From: Pseudomonas triticifolii
GTDB taxonomy: Bacteria; Pseudomonadota; Gammaproteobacteria; Pseudomonadales; Pseudomonadaceae
NCBI RefSeq assembly: GCF_014358015.1
Contig: NZ_JACONV010000001.1
Span: forward strand, 186,001-250,000
Reading direction: 5' to 3'
Length of the DNA: 64,000 bases
Of this stretch, positions 9,645 through 19,992 are shown in pieces. The notes beneath the pieces were generated by a model, which saw only the letters and a list, made by a program, of their open reading frames with translations, ran no database searches and had not been told where the DNA came from. How positions within the stretch are numbered: the first letter of the stretch is position 1; each line of letters starts with the position of its first letter. Position numbers and translations under genes: made by a program.

Positions 9645-11036
9645 TTACACGATGCCGGTGGCGTAGAACGTTGCGATCACGACGAACACCGCCAGCGTCT
9701 TGATCAGCGTGATGCCGAAGATGTCCTTGTACGCTTCGCGGTGAGTTAACCCGGTCACGGCCAGCAGGGTAATCACTGCGCCGTTGTGCGGGAGAGTGTC
9801 CATGCCGCCGCTGGCCATGGCAGCGACCCGGTGCAGAACCTCCAATGGAATGTTTGCAGCGTTGGCGGCGGCGATGAAGTTCTGCGACATGGCGGCCAGC
9901 GCGATACTCATGCCGCCCGACGCAGAGCCTGTGATGCCGGCCAGCAGCGTCACGGTGATCGCCTCGTTGACCAAAGGATTGGGGATACTCTTCAGGCCAT
10001 TGGCGAGCACCAGGAAGCCCGGCAGCGAGGCGATGACCGCACCGAAACCGTATTCGGAGGCGGTGTTCATGGCTGCCAGCAACGCACCACTTACGGCGCT
10101 TTTGGTGCCCTCGGCCAACTTGCTTTGGATGGCGCGGAAACCGAAGACCAGCACCATCAGGATGCCGATCAGCAGTGCAGCCTCGACAGCCCAGATAGCC
10201 GTGACCTTCGCCACTTCAGTCTGTACAGGTGCTGCCATTCCCGGTAGCGCAAGGGTGTGGGTCTTGCCGTACCACTGCGGGATCCACCAGGTAAACAGCA
10301 GGTTCATGATGCCCACGGCCACCAGCGGTGAAAGCGCCAGCCACGGATTGGGTAATTTCAGGTCCGAAGCCGTCTCTGGTTCGTTGCGCAACTCGGTGCC
10401 ATAGCCTTCACCGGCACGCTGGGCCTTGTTGCGCTGGCGCTGCAGATAGAGCATGCCGGCGCAGAACACGAATACCGTGCCGATAAGTCCCAACCAGGGC
10501 GCTGCCCACGCGGTCGTGTTAAAGAACGTGGTCGGGATGATGTTCTGGATCTGCGGCGTGCCGGGCAGGGCATCCATGGTGAACGAGAACGCGCCCAGGG
10601 CAATGGTGGCCGGAATCAGGCGTTTGGGAATATTGCTCTGCCGGAACATCTCGGCGGCGAACGGATAGACCGCGAACACCACAACGAACAGCGATACGCC
10701 GCCGTACGTGAGCAGCGCACAGACCAGCACGATCACCAGCATGGCCTGACGTGTGCCGAGTACGCCAATGGCGGCAGCCACGATGGACCGCGAGAACCCT
10801 GAAAGCTCGATGAGTTTGCCGAACACCGCACCCAGCAGAAAGACGGGGAAATACAGCTTGATGAAGCCGACCATCTTGTCCATGAACACGCCGGTAAAGG
10901 CGGGAGCCACCGCAGCGGGATCCGTCAGTAGCACAGCCCCCAGCGCAGCAATGGGTGCGAATAAGATAACGCTGTAGCCGCGGTAAGCAGCCAACATCAG
11001 CAGCGCCAGCGCCGCCAGTGCAATGAGAACGCTCAT
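9645..11036 (-). CDS. GntP-family permease, probable 3-hydroxybutyrate carrier
   Basis: A 463-residue inner-membrane protein, hydrophobic nearly throughout, with 12 or more predicted membrane segments and GntP-type loops such as PGTPQIQN, ASEYGFGAVIA and TGSASGGMSIAL. GntP proteins are H+ symporters for gluconate and related hydroxy acids. Its position directly before the dehydrogenase and under the same sigma-54 promoter makes uptake of 3-hydroxybutyrate the likely job. An ATG with upstream AGGAGA is the clear start. Confidence 0.9.
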   Translation of the reverse strand: MSVLIALAALALLMLAAYRGYSVILFAPIAALGAVLLTDPAAVAPAFTGVFMDKMVGFIKLYFPVFLLGAVFGKLIELSGFSRSIVAAAIGVLGTRQAMLVIVLVCALLTYGGVSLFVVVFAVYPFAAEMFRQSNIPKRLIPATIALGAFSFTMDALPGTPQIQNIIPTTFFNTTAWAAPWLGLIGTVFVFCAGMLYLQRQRNKAQRAGEGYGTELRNEPETASDLKLPNPWLALSPLVAVGIMNLLFTWWIPQWYGKTHTLALPGMAAPVQTEVAKVTAIWAVEAALLIGILMVLVFGFRAIQSKLAEGTKSAVSGALLAAMNTASEYGFGAVIASLPGFLVLANGLKSIPNPLVNEAITVTLLAGITGSASGGMSIALAAMSQNFIAAANAANIPLEVLHRVAAMASGGMDTLPHNGAVITLLAVTGLTHREAYKDIFGITLIKTLAVFVVIATFYATGIV

Positions 11037-11095
11037 CAGGTGTCTCCTGTTGTTATTGTTTTTTACGGGGCTTCAGCGCGCCCTCGTATCGACAT

Positions 11096-11111
11096 AGCGG
11101 GTTTCGTGCCA
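11096..11111 (-). promoter_or_regulatory. Sigma-54 promoter for the permease-bdhA operon
   Basis: On the reverse strand the sequence TGGCACGAAACCCGCT matches the -24 element (TGGCACG) fully and keeps the invariant GG-N10-GC spacing; the -12 element (CCGC) is weaker than consensus. It lies 60 bases before the permease start, and a sigma-54 activator gene is immediately upstream, as this promoter type requires. Confidence 0.8.
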
Positions 11112-11264
11112 TGTGTTCAACACATTGAAAGTAAAGGTAATTTCTTGTTCTGGTAGGCGGTGAACCAGATTTTTGTCCATAAAACGAGACATCAGGTTCT
11201 CCGTACGGCGACTGCAACGCCGAACATATCGTGGAGATACCTGAAAACAGAGCGGTGTAGGGCT

Positions 11265-11280
11265 GTCTCTGAAAAGAGAC
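11265..11280. promoter_or_regulatory. Inverted repeat, candidate activator-binding site
   Basis: GTCTCT-GAAA-AGAGAC, a perfect 6-bp dyad about 155-170 bases upstream of the sigma-54 promoter, where enhancer-binding proteins usually bind. It is also 12 bases past the end of the activator gene, so it could instead be a weak terminator stem; there is no good U run. Confidence 0.4.
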
Positions 11281-11291
11281 TCGATATCCCG

Positions 11292-12707
11292 TTATGGAGA
11301 CTCGGCGATCCCCAGCATGGCCATTTTCTTGTAGAGCGTCGAACGTCCAAGCCCCAGTTGCCGGGCCGCTTGCACCACGCTGCCCGCGCACTGACGCAAC
11401 GTGGTCTCGATCACATGCCTATCAAAACGTTGGCGCGCTTCGCTGAACGTCTCCTGCTGCAGGATCGGGCTGTTCACGCTGGGCAGAGGCGAGGTCAAGG
11501 GTGTCAACGTGCCTATTGCTGCATGAACGTCTGTGGCCGTCAGCAGCGGTTCATCGCTCAGCAGCGCAGCCCGCTCCAGCACGTTGCGCAATTCACGGAT
11601 ATTGCCGGGCCAGGCATGCCTTGCCAGCACGCCCAAGGCTTCGTGTTCCAGCTCGTGGTGGCTGCGTAACTCTTCGAGGATGGCTTCACTGAGTGCTGGC
11701 AAGTCTTCCAGGCGTTCGCGCAGCGGCGGCACGTTGATCGGCAGCACGTTTAACCGGTAATAGAGGTCCGCGCGGAACTCGCCACGCTTGATCGCCGCCT
11801 CCAGATCGGTCGAGGTGGCTGCGATGAGACGCACATCGCTCTGAAGGACTTCGTTGGAGCCGACCGGTTCGTATTCCTTCTCTTCCAGCGCACGCAGTAG
11901 CTTGCTTTGCAGGGCCATGGGCATGTCACCGATCTCGTCCAGAAACAGCGTGCCGCCTTGGGCGATTTTCAGTTTTCCGGGGCGACCCTTGCGGTCTGCG
12001 CCGGTGAACGCACCCGGCGCGGTGCCGAAGAACTCTGCCTCCAGCAGTGTTTCCGGGATGGCTGCGCTGTTGATGCTCACGAACGGCTTGTTGGCGCGGG
12101 GCGAGGCATTGTGGATGGCGTGAGCGAGCAGTTCCTTGCCAGTGCCGGTTTCGCCGAGCAGCAGCACGGGAGATTGGGTGCTGGCGCTGCGCCTGGCGCG
12201 GCGTTTGACTTCCAGCGACGCCTCGCTGGTGCCGATAAAGTGCGCAAAACTGTACTTGGCCTGACGCGCCTTGAGCAGCGAGCGCGTATTCGCCAGTTCT
12301 TGCTGCATGTTCAGGTAGCGACTGAGCAGCGGCGATAGCGTTTGCAACTGATCGAACAGCGCAAAGCCGATGGCGCCAATCACCCCACCTGAACCGTCAT
12401 GGATGGGCAGGCGCATGACCACCAGTGGATCCCTTGCAGTATCCATCATGTCCAGCAGAATCGGTTGTCCATCCTTGGCCACTTGCCGTAGCAGGCTGCC
12501 GGGGATCACCTTTTCGCAAGGTTGGCCGATGGCCAGGGTCGGGTCCTGCAGCCCGAAGCGCCGCGCATAACGCTTGTTGATCCAGACGATGCGCGCGTCC
12601 TTGTCGACAATGACTGTGCCCTCGCTCGACTGCTCGATAATCTCGAACAACGAACGGATCGCAAGGCGCTGGATGCTCTGATGGTCGTTCAGATTGTTGT
12701 CTTTCAT
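11292..12707 (-). CDS. hbcR: Sigma-54-dependent activator of 3-hydroxybutyrate catabolism (HbcR/PA2005-like)
   Basis: A 471-residue enhancer-binding protein. The N-terminal 20-130 region is a PAS sensor domain (TVIVDKDARIVWINK), followed by an AAA+ domain with Walker A GETGTGKE (185-192), the sigma-54 contact loop GAFTGA (232-237) and Walker B LFLDEIGD (about 254-261), and a Fis-type helix-turn-helix at the end (GSVVQAARQLGLGRSTLYKK). No receiver domain is present, so it senses a ligand directly rather than through phosphorylation. Its place upstream of the permease-bdhA operon matches P. aeruginosa PA2005, shown to control 3-hydroxybutyrate use with RpoN. Confidence 0.9.
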   Translation of the reverse strand: MKDNNLNDHQSIQRLAIRSLFEIIEQSSEGTVIVDKDARIVWINKRYARRFGLQDPTLAIGQPCEKVIPGSLLRQVAKDGQPILLDMMDTARDPLVVMRLPIHDGSGGVIGAIGFALFDQLQTLSPLLSRYLNMQQELANTRSLLKARQAKYSFAHFIGTSEASLEVKRRARRSASTQSPVLLLGETGTGKELLAHAIHNASPRANKPFVSINSAAIPETLLEAEFFGTAPGAFTGADRKGRPGKLKIAQGGTLFLDEIGDMPMALQSKLLRALEEKEYEPVGSNEVLQSDVRLIAATSTDLEAAIKRGEFRADLYYRLNVLPINVPPLRERLEDLPALSEAILEELRSHHELEHEALGVLARHAWPGNIRELRNVLERAALLSDEPLLTATDVHAAIGTLTPLTSPLPSVNSPILQQETFSEARQRFDRHVIETTLRQCAGSVVQAARQLGLGRSTLYKKMAMLGIAESP

Positions 12708-12766
12708 GGGGATGTTCCGTCAGGGAGCGGACGCCTGGCCGCACAGACTGCTGCGTTTTTACGCGA

Positions 12767-14350
12767 TCAGATAAAACCTGGATGCGCTGCCGCCAGCAGC
12801 TCCTGTGTGTAGGGATGCTGTGGCGAATCGAACACCGCGTGACTGGCCCCTTGCTCGACGACTTTGCCATCCTTGACCACAATTACATCATGGGCCAAGG
12901 CCTTGACCACCGCCAGATCATGGCTGATGAAAAGATAGGTCAATCCGTGTTTCTCCTGAAGTTCGCGCAACAGCGCCACGACCTGTTTCTGAACCGTGCG
13001 GTCCAGCGCCGAGGTTGGCTCGTCGAGCAGGATCAGCGCAGGCTTGAGCACCAGCGCCCTGGCAATAGCAATCCGTTGGCGCTGGCCGCCGGAAAATTCG
13101 TGTGGATAGCGATGACGGCTTTGTGGGTCGATGCCCACTTCTTCAAGGGCGCGTATGACCTCGACGTCGCACTGGACCGAGTCCAGCCCGCCATGCATCT
13201 CCAGACCTTCGCCGACGATCTGTGCCACTGACATGCGCGGGCTGAGGCTGCCATAGGGGTCTTGAAAAACCACCTGCATTTCCTTGCGCCACGGTCGCAT
13301 CTGCTTCTGGCTAAGACCGTCCAGCGCGTGGCCACGAAAACGGATGCTGCCGCGTGAGTCCAGCAGGCGCAGGATCGCCTGGCCCAGCGTCGACTTTCCG
13401 GAGCCCGATTCGCCGACAATGCCCAGAGTCTTTCCGCGCTCGATACTCAAGCTGATGTCATCGACCGCCTTGAGGTATTCCTTGTGCCGCCTGAAGATGC
13501 CGCCAGTCAGTGAGAACCAGACTTTCAAGTGGTCGACTTCCAGCACTTTTTCTCGCGCATCACGCGGCAGCGGCTCTCCCGCAGGCTCGGCATCCAGCAG
13601 CAAGCGGCTGTAAGGATGTTGCGGTGCCTTGAAAAGCGACTGACAGTCGGCCTGCTCGACGATCTCGCCTGCGCGCATCACGCAGACGCGCTGTGCAACG
13701 CTGTGTACCAGATTGAGGTCATGGCTGATTAACAGTAGCGACATGCCCAGACGCTGCTGCAGCTCCTTGAGCAGCAGCAGGATCTTGCGCTGCACGGTGA
13801 CATCCAGTGCCGTGGTGGGCTCGTCGGCGATCAGCAGTTCCGGCTCGCAGGCCAGCGCCATGGCAATCATCACCCGCTGTCGCTGGCCGCCGGACAGTTC
13901 ATGGGGATAGGCCTTCAGGCGTTTGTGCGGCTGTTGAATGCCCACCAGTTCGAGCAGCTCCAGGATACGCTTCTGCGCTGCACGACCGCCCATGCCACGG
14001 TGCAGCAGCAGGGTTTCACCGATCTGTTTGGCCACGGTGTGCAACGGGTTCAGCGAGGTCATGGGCTCCTGAAAGATCATTGCGATGCGGTTGCCGCGCA
14101 GTTCACGCAGGGTTCGGTCATCTGCGCCGACCAGTTGCTGGCCGCGATAAGTGATGCTGCCAGTGGTGACTGTGCCGCTTCCAGGTAGCAGTTGCAGGAT
14201 CGAATGCGCGGTGACCGACTTGCCCGAACCGGATTCTCCGACCAGCGCCAGGCACTCACCCGCACGGATATCCAGGCTCAGATTGCTGACCACCTTCTGG
14301 CCGCTGAACGCGATGCTCAGGTCGCGGATTTCAATCAGGTTGTCAGTCAT
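12767..14350 (-). CDS. yejF: Peptide ABC importer, duplicated ATPase YejF
   Basis: A 527-residue protein carrying two complete ABC ATPase domains: Walker A at 38-45 (GESGSGKS) and again near 320, and two signatures ([18 protein letters not shown]), each followed by Walker B ([24 protein letters not shown]) and an oligopeptide-transporter extension. It energises import through YejB/YejE. The start at 14,350 (MTDNLIEI) is chosen over an ORF extension of 14 residues because it begins the conserved domain and lies directly after yejE. It is the last gene of yejABEF, on the reverse strand. Confidence 0.95.
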   Translation of the reverse strand: MTDNLIEIRDLSIAFSGQKVVSNLSLDIRAGECLALVGESGSGKSVTAHSILQLLPGSGTVTTGSITYRGQQLVGADDRTLRELRGNRIAMIFQEPMTSLNPLHTVAKQIGETLLLHRGMGGRAAQKRILELLELVGIQQPHKRLKAYPHELSGGQRQRVMIAMALACEPELLIADEPTTALDVTVQRKILLLLKELQQRLGMSLLLISHDLNLVHSVAQRVCVMRAGEIVEQADCQSLFKAPQHPYSRLLLDAEPAGEPLPRDAREKVLEVDHLKVWFSLTGGIFRRHKEYLKAVDDISLSIERGKTLGIVGESGSGKSTLGQAILRLLDSRGSIRFRGHALDGLSQKQMRPWRKEMQVVFQDPYGSLSPRMSVAQIVGEGLEMHGGLDSVQCDVEVIRALEEVGIDPQSRHRYPHEFSGGQRQRIAIARALVLKPALILLDEPTSALDRTVQKQVVALLRELQEKHGLTYLFISHDLAVVKALAHDVIVVKDGKVVEQGASHAVFDSPQHPYTQELLAAAHPGFI

Positions 14351-14351
14351 T

Positions 14352-15377
14352 TCAGGACCTCGGGTCGAAGGCATCACGCAGCGCCTCGCCAATGAACACC
14401 AGCAGGGTGAGGATCAGGGCCAGGGCGAAGAACGCCGTCAGGCCCAGCCATGGCGCCTGCAGGTTTTGCTTGCCCTGGGCGATCAACTCACCCAGTGAAG
14501 CACTGCCGGCCGGCATGCCGAAGCCAAGGAAGTCCAGCGCCGTCAGCGTCGAGATGGCGCCGGTCAGGATGAACGGCAGGTAGCTCAGCGTGGCGTTCAT
14601 AGCGTTGGGCAGGATGTGGCGAACGATCACGGTTCGGTCGCTCAGCCCGAGTGCACGCGCAGCTTTCACGTATTCCAGATTGCGTCCGCGCAGGAACTCG
14701 GCGCGCACCACGTCGACCAGTGCCAGCCAGGAAAACAACGCCATGATGCCCAGCAACCACCAGAAATCAGGTTCGACGAAACCCGACAGAATAATCAGCA
14801 GGTAAAGTACCGGCAGGCCTGACCAGACCTCCAGCAGCCGTTGGCCGAGCAGGTCCACCCAGCCACCGTAATAGCCTTGAAGCGCGCCCGCCGTGATACC
14901 AATCAAGGCGCTGATGAAGGTCAGCACCAGCGCAAACAGGATCGACACCCGCGCCCCGAAGATGACCCTGGCCAGCACGTCACGGGCCTGGTCATCGGTG
15001 CCCAACCAGTTAGTGGAAGACGGCGGGCTGGGTGCGGGAATGGTCAGCTCGTAGTTCGGGGTGTCGTCGCTGAACGCAATGGGCGGGAAGAGCATCCAGC
15101 CGTCACCTTTGGCGATCAGGCCGCGCACATACTCACTACGATAATCTGGCTGGAAGGGCAACTCGCCCCCGAACGCCTGTTCGGTGTAGCGCTTAAAGAC
15201 CGGAAAGTAGAGCGAATGCTTGTAGCTGACCACCAACGGCTTGTCATTAGCGATCAGTTCGCCGCCCAGTGTCAGGGCGAAGAGGGCGCAGAACAGCCAC
15301 AGCGACCACCAGCCCCGGCGATTGGCGCGAAAGCGTTCAAGGCGACGACGCGCCAGCGGGGAAAGACTACGCATCAT
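14352..15377 (-). CDS. yejE: Peptide ABC importer permease YejE
   Basis: A 341-residue inner-membrane permease. It has one N-terminal membrane segment ([17 protein letters not shown]), a long periplasmic stretch typical of YejE (about residues 45-110), then the BPD_transp_1 domain with the EAA loop region ([24 protein letters not shown]), which docks on YejF. Its ATG overlaps the yejB stop codon, showing translational coupling. Confidence 0.95.
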   Translation of the reverse strand: MMRSLSPLARRRLERFRANRRGWWSLWLFCALFALTLGGELIANDKPLVVSYKHSLYFPVFKRYTEQAFGGELPFQPDYRSEYVRGLIAKGDGWMLFPPIAFSDDTPNYELTIPAPSPPSSTNWLGTDDQARDVLARVIFGARVSILFALVLTFISALIGITAGALQGYYGGWVDLLGQRLLEVWSGLPVLYLLIILSGFVEPDFWWLLGIMALFSWLALVDVVRAEFLRGRNLEYVKAARALGLSDRTVIVRHILPNAMNATLSYLPFILTGAISTLTALDFLGFGMPAGSASLGELIAQGKQNLQAPWLGLTAFFALALILTLLVFIGEALRDAFDPRS

Positions 15378-16438
15378 GCATTCCTCGCGCTGAAATCGAT
15401 TCGGGGATCGACCAGGGTGTAGCAGATATCACCCACCAGTTTGATGAGCAGGCCGAACAGGGTAAAGATGAACAGCGAGCCGAACACCACCGGATAATCT
15501 CGTGAAACGGCTGCTTCGTAACTCATGCGCCCCAGGCCGTCCAGCGAGAAAATCACCTCGATCAGCAGCGATCCGGCAAAGAACACGCTGATAAACGCTT
15601 GAGGAATGCCCGACACCACCAGCAGCATGGCATTGCGAAACACATGCCCGTAAAGCACACGGCGTTCGCTCATGCCCTTGGCTCGGGCGGTGATCACGTA
15701 CTGTCGAGTGACCTCATTGAGAAACGAATGCTTGGTCAGCAATGTCAGCGAGGCGAACCCGCCAATGACCAGCGCCGAAACCGGCAGCACCAGGTGCCAG
15801 AAATAATCGGCAATCTTGCCCAGCGTCGACAGCTGCTCGAAGTTATCCGACACAAGGCCGCGCACCGGAAACCAGTTCAACGAGGTGCCCCCGCAGAACA
15901 CCACGACCAGCAGCATGGCGAACAGAAAAGCGGGCGTGGCGTAACCGATGATGATTGCGGTACTGCTCCAGATATCGAACTGGCTGCCATGTTTGACGGC
16001 CTTGCGAATGCCCAGCGGGATTGACACCAGATAGGTCAGCAGCGTCGCCCAGAGCCCCAGGGATATGGACACAGGCATCTTTTGCAGAATCAGGTCCGTG
16101 ACGGTTGCACCGCGAAAGAAACTGTTGCCGAAGTCCAGCTGCGCGTAATTCTTGAGCATCAGCCACAGACGCTCATGCAACGGTTTGTCGAAGCCATACT
16201 GATGTTCGATTTCCTTGATCAGCTTGGGGTCCAGCCCTCGGGACGCTCTGGATTGCCCTGCACCGGCCGACTCCGATGCGCTGGCACCCGCAGTGGTGCC
16301 GCCAATGCCTTGCAATCGTGCAATGGCCTGCTCCACCGGCCCGCCGGGTGCGGCCTGCACGATGAAGAAATTGACCAGCAGAATGCACAGCAGCGTGGGG
16401 ATGATCAGTAGCAATCGGCGCAGGATGTAACCCAGCAT
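15374..16438 (-). CDS. yejB: Peptide ABC importer permease YejB
   Basis: A 354-residue permease of the DppB/OppB class. The first membrane helix ([19 protein letters not shown]) is at the very start, the coupling loop is [24 protein letters not shown], and a Ser/Gly/Ala-rich insertion lies at about 45-65. It pairs with YejE to form the channel. Its start follows the yejA stop directly with no gap and its end overlaps yejE. Confidence 0.95.
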   Translation of the reverse strand: MLGYILRRLLLIIPTLLCILLVNFFIVQAAPGGPVEQAIARLQGIGGTTAGASASESAGAGQSRASRGLDPKLIKEIEHQYGFDKPLHERLWLMLKNYAQLDFGNSFFRGATVTDLILQKMPVSISLGLWATLLTYLVSIPLGIRKAVKHGSQFDIWSSTAIIIGYATPAFLFAMLLVVVFCGGTSLNWFPVRGLVSDNFEQLSTLGKIADYFWHLVLPVSALVIGGFASLTLLTKHSFLNEVTRQYVITARAKGMSERRVLYGHVFRNAMLLVVSGIPQAFISVFFAGSLLIEVIFSLDGLGRMSYEAAVSRDYPVVFGSLFIFTLFGLLIKLVGDICYTLVDPRIDFSARNA

Positions 16439-18301
16439 TCACTTCATCTCCGAGACGAGGGCAGAGGCGCCACGTTTGGCTGAGAACTGCTCATTGGTCA
16501 GGGGTGTCGGGCTGATTTCCCACCACGTCTCGATGGCCTCGTTGTTACTGGCCTGAATTTTCGGAATCCCGAAGCGGTTCCACCATACCGTGGATGAACC
16601 CGGCGGATAGTAATTGGGGATCCAGTAATAATTCCATTGCAGTACCCGATCCAGGCAGTGCGCATAGTCAGTCATCGTCTGCTTGTTGTCGGCCTTGAGC
16701 AGTCCGGCGATGAGCGTGTCCACGGCTGGATCCTGCAACGCCATGTAGTTGCTGGAGCCCGGATCCATCGCTACTTTGGAGCCGAAGCTGTTGTACAGCT
16801 CCGAGCCCGGCGACGTAGATACCGGGTAGCCGGTCACTATCATGTCGTAATCGCGGGCCATGACCCTGTTCAGGTACTGCGCCGCGTCGATCCGGCGAAT
16901 GTCGAAATGAATGCCGATCTGCGCCAGGTTGCGCTTGTAGGGCAACAGCATGCGCTCAAAGCCCGACTGGCCGTTCAGGAAGGTAAAGCTGAACGGTTGG
17001 CCCTGGGCATTGACCAGTTCATCGCCTTTGGGTGTCCAGCCGGCTTCTTTCATCAACGCCAGCGCTTGCAATTGCTTGTCGCGGATGAAACCGGTGCCGT
17101 CGGTTCTGGGCGTTTTGTAGACCGTATCGAATACCTGATCGGGTACCTGGCCGCGCAGCGGTTCAAGGATCTTGAGTTCGGCAGGCGTCGGCAGCTCAGT
17201 GGCCGCCAGTTCGGAATTGGAAAAATAACTGTCCTGGCGAATGTACATGTTGCGCATCATCTGCCGGTTGGTCCATTCGAAATCCCACAGCAGTGACAGC
17301 GCCTGACGTACGCGTCGGTCCTGGAACATCGGTCGGCTCAGGTTGAACACGAACCCCTGCGAGCTTTGCACGGCACCTTTGGCCAGATGCGCTTTCTGCA
17401 GTCGTCCATCTGACAGTGCGGGGCTGTCGTAGCGGATTGAATAGCCGGTCGCAGAAAATTCCCGGTTGTAGTCGTAGGCGCCGCCCTTGAGCACCTGACG
17501 GGCGACATCGATGTCACCGAAATATTCGATGCTGAACGTATCGAAGTTGTACAGACCGCGGCTGACCGGCAGGTCCTTGCCCCACCAGGTCGGGTCGCGC
17601 TCGAAAGTGATGGTGCGGCCGGGATCGACGTGGGCGATCTTGTAAGGGCCGCTGCCAAGTGGCACTTCGAAGCCGGCCCCGCTGGCAAAGTCGCGGGTTT
17701 TCCACCAGTGCTCGGGAAACACCGGTAGCGTGGCCAGATCCAGCGGTAGCGTGCGGTTATCGGTGTGTTTGAAGTCGAAACGGATCTGCGTGGGGGATTC
17801 GACTTCCAGACCTTTGACGGCTTCGAACTGGGTCCGGTACTGCATGCTGCCTTGGGTCATCAGCAGCTCGTAGGTGTATTTCACATCATTGGCCGTGATC
17901 GGCGTCCCGTCGGCAAAGCGCGCCTTGGGATTGAGGTAGAAACGCAGTGACAACCCGTCCGCCCCGCGTTCCATCTTTTCGGCCACCAGCCCGTAAACGG
18001 TGTAGGGCTCGTCCATCGAGCGCACGGCCAGTGGCGAGTACAGCATGCCGTTGATTTGCGAGACGCCCATGCCTTTGTCGGTGAAAGGCATCAGGTGATC
18101 GAACTGACCGATTTCCAGCGCCGAGCGACGCATGCTGCCGCCTTTCGGCGCGTCGGGGTTCACGTAGTCGAAGTGCTGAAAAGTAGCCGGATAGCGAGGC
18201 GTTTCCCCATAGACAGTGAGGGCGTGTTGCGCAGCAGCGAGCAGAGAGGAGGAGGCCAGGGCCAGCGTTACAGTGATCAGTGAAGAAAAAACAAAACGCA
18301 T
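16439..18301 (-). CDS. yejA: Peptide ABC importer periplasmic binding protein YejA
   Basis: A 620-residue solute-binding protein of the SBP_bac_5 family, exported by an N-terminal signal peptide (MRFVFSSLITVTLALASSSLLAA is the hydrophobic region, cleaved near residue 24). Motifs such as DYVNPDAPKGGSMR and KARFADGTPITANDVKYT are typical of YejA. Homologous YejABEF systems take up oligopeptides, including peptide-like antibiotics such as microcin C. It is the first gene of the operon; the promoter should lie in the 200 bases upstream. Confidence 0.95.
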   Translation of the reverse strand: MRFVFSSLITVTLALASSSLLAAAQHALTVYGETPRYPATFQHFDYVNPDAPKGGSMRRSALEIGQFDHLMPFTDKGMGVSQINGMLYSPLAVRSMDEPYTVYGLVAEKMERGADGLSLRFYLNPKARFADGTPITANDVKYTYELLMTQGSMQYRTQFEAVKGLEVESPTQIRFDFKHTDNRTLPLDLATLPVFPEHWWKTRDFASGAGFEVPLGSGPYKIAHVDPGRTITFERDPTWWGKDLPVSRGLYNFDTFSIEYFGDIDVARQVLKGGAYDYNREFSATGYSIRYDSPALSDGRLQKAHLAKGAVQSSQGFVFNLSRPMFQDRRVRQALSLLWDFEWTNRQMMRNMYIRQDSYFSNSELAATELPTPAELKILEPLRGQVPDQVFDTVYKTPRTDGTGFIRDKQLQALALMKEAGWTPKGDELVNAQGQPFSFTFLNGQSGFERMLLPYKRNLAQIGIHFDIRRIDAAQYLNRVMARDYDMIVTGYPVSTSPGSELYNSFGSKVAMDPGSSNYMALQDPAVDTLIAGLLKADNKQTMTDYAHCLDRVLQWNYYWIPNYYPPGSSTVWWNRFGIPKIQASNNEAIETWWEISPTPLTNEQFSAKRGASALVSEMK

Positions 18302-18448
18302 TACTCGAATCCTGAATGACCGTAGAAGCGCCCGGCATCGTGTTGGAGGCAGCGGTATCTTCTACAGATAAATCCCTGATTCGCCAAGCGGGCAAGCGGC
18401 TGGACGCTGCACGGAACATGGCGCGAGGGCGCGGCGAGTGTACGACAA

Positions 18449-18478
18449 ACAAAAACGGCCCATCCGAAGATGAGCCGT
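18449..18478 (-). terminator. Intrinsic terminator after the second parvulin gene
   Basis: Ten-bp stem (18,455-18,464 with 18,469-18,478, one G-U pair) closed by a UUCG loop when read on the reverse strand, followed by a T-rich tail. It lies 24 bases after the parvulin stop codon. Confidence 0.85.
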
Positions 18479-18501
18479 CGAGTAGCCAGCGGGCGACAGG
18501 A

Positions 18502-18783
18502 TCAGTCCTGACGGCTGGTCACTTCCAGCAGGTGGTAACCGAACTGAGTCTTGACCGGACCCTGAACAGTGTTGACCGGGGCGCTGAATACGACAGTGTC
18601 GAATTCCTTGACCATCTGGCCTGGACCAAACGAACCCAGATCACCGCCCTGGCGGCTGGATGGGCAGCTCGAATTGGCTTTGGCGATTTCAGCGAAATCA
18701 GCGCCGCCTTCGATCTGTGCCTTGAGTTCGTTGCACTTTTCTTCGCTCGAAACAAGGATGTGGCGGGCAGTGGCTTTAGCCAT
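18502..18783 (-). CDS. Parvulin-type peptidyl-prolyl cis-trans isomerase, second copy
   Basis: A 93-residue single-domain parvulin without signal peptide, cytoplasmic by inference. Conserved segments are ARHILVSS, SSCPSSRQGGDLGSFGPGQM and QFGYHLLEVTSR. It has the same layout as the protein at 7,312-7,587 but differs at many positions, so the two are old paralogues. A good ribosome site (AGGAG) precedes the ATG; a UUCG-loop terminator follows. Confidence 0.93.
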   Translation of the reverse strand: MAKATARHILVSSEEKCNELKAQIEGGADFAEIAKANSSCPSSRQGGDLGSFGPGQMVKEFDTVVFSAPVNTVQGPVKTQFGYHLLEVTSRQD

Positions 18784-18865
18784 GGGGAAAAATCTCCTGT
18801 GAAAAAAAAGAAACAGCCTACCGGATTCAGTTCAGCATTTCCTGACAAAGTTCCTTCGAATCACG

Positions 18866-19948
18866 TTATCTGTAGCGCAACCGATCAACTGTGTGGCGCA
18901 GTAGTTGCTCGGTACCGGTCCAGCCCAGGCAGCCATCGGTCACGGATACGCCATATTCGAGTGTTCCGCTCAAGGGCTGGCAGCCGTCGAACAGGTGGCT
19001 CTCGATCATCATTCCGATCAGCGATGTGTCGCCTTGCAGGCGCTGCTGCAGCACGTCATTGAACACCTGTGGCTGGCGCAGCGGATCTTTGCCGCTATTG
19101 GCATGGCTGCAGTCGACCATGATGCGCGCGGCGATCCGCTGTTTCGCGAGACTCGCCTGTACTTTGGCAATGCTGCCGCTGTCGTAGTTTGGCCCGCTAT
19201 GCCCGCCGCGCAGCACGATATGCGTGTCCGGATTGCCTTGGGTTTCGATGATGGCCGGGTTGCCGTGGCTGTCCATGCCGAAATGACGATGCGGGTGGGC
19301 TGCCGAACGGATAGCGTCACAGGCAACCGCCACGCCGCCGTCTGTGCCGTTTTTGAAACCTGTCGCCATGGGCAAACCACTGGCCATTTCCCGATGGATC
19401 TGCGATTCGGTGGTCCGCGCGCCGATAGCCACCCAACTGAGCAAGTCGTCGAAGTAACCGGCTGCCATGGGCTGCAGAATCTCCGTCGCGACAGGCAGGC
19501 CCATGTACAGCATCTCACGCATCAATTCACGTGACAGCTTGAGGCCTACGGCCATGTCATCGCTGCCATCCAGGCGAGGGTCGTAGGCCAGGCCTTTCCA
19601 GCCCACGGTCGTGCGAGGCTTCTCGACGTAGGCACGCATCACCAGCAGCATCTGGTCGCTGACTTCGGCAGCCAGATTGGCGAGACGATCAGCGTACTCG
19701 AGTGCCGATTGTGGGTCGTGAAGGGAGCAGGGGCCGACGATGACCAACAGGCGCGAGTCTTCGCCTTCAAGAATGGCTCTGACAGCGCGACGATGAGCGC
19801 GGACCTGTTCGGTCAGGGCGCTGCTGAGGGGCAGGCTGCTCTTGAGTTCAAGGGCGCTGGGTAGACGCTTCGAGACAGGAATGCCCTGTGGCAGGGTAAT
19901 CGAATGGTTCGACAGGTCGGATGGTTTTACGGCAACGGACGAATTCAT
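18866..19948 (-). CDS. aroF: 3-Deoxy-7-phosphoheptulonate (DAHP) synthase, class I
   Basis: Condenses phosphoenolpyruvate and erythrose-4-phosphate, the first step of the shikimate pathway. The 360-residue length is normal for the class I AroF/G/H family. Landmarks are VIVGPCSLHDP, YVEKPRTTVGWKG, HRHFGMDSHGNPAI (substrate and metal ligands), VDCSHANSGKD and the C-terminal VTDGCLGWTGTE. Which aromatic amino acid inhibits the enzyme cannot be read with certainty; the Trp/Tyr/Phe-rich leader upstream hints at the control. A ribosome site (AGGAAG) precedes the ATG. An attenuator and two aromatic-rich small ORFs lie in the 470 bases upstream. Confidence 0.94.
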   Translation of the reverse strand: MNSSVAVKPSDLSNHSITLPQGIPVSKRLPSALELKSSLPLSSALTEQVRAHRRAVRAILEGEDSRLLVIVGPCSLHDPQSALEYADRLANLAAEVSDQMLLVMRAYVEKPRTTVGWKGLAYDPRLDGSDDMAVGLKLSRELMREMLYMGLPVATEILQPMAAGYFDDLLSWVAIGARTTESQIHREMASGLPMATGFKNGTDGGVAVACDAIRSAAHPHRHFGMDSHGNPAIIETQGNPDTHIVLRGGHSGPNYDSGSIAKVQASLAKQRIAARIMVDCSHANSGKDPLRQPQVFNDVLQQRLQGDTSLIGMMIESHLFDGCQPLSGTLEYGVSVTDGCLGWTGTEQLLRHTVDRLRYR

Positions 19949-19992
19949 GTTCTGGCTTCCTGGGCTGGCGGGTCATTTACCCGCGCAAAGCC

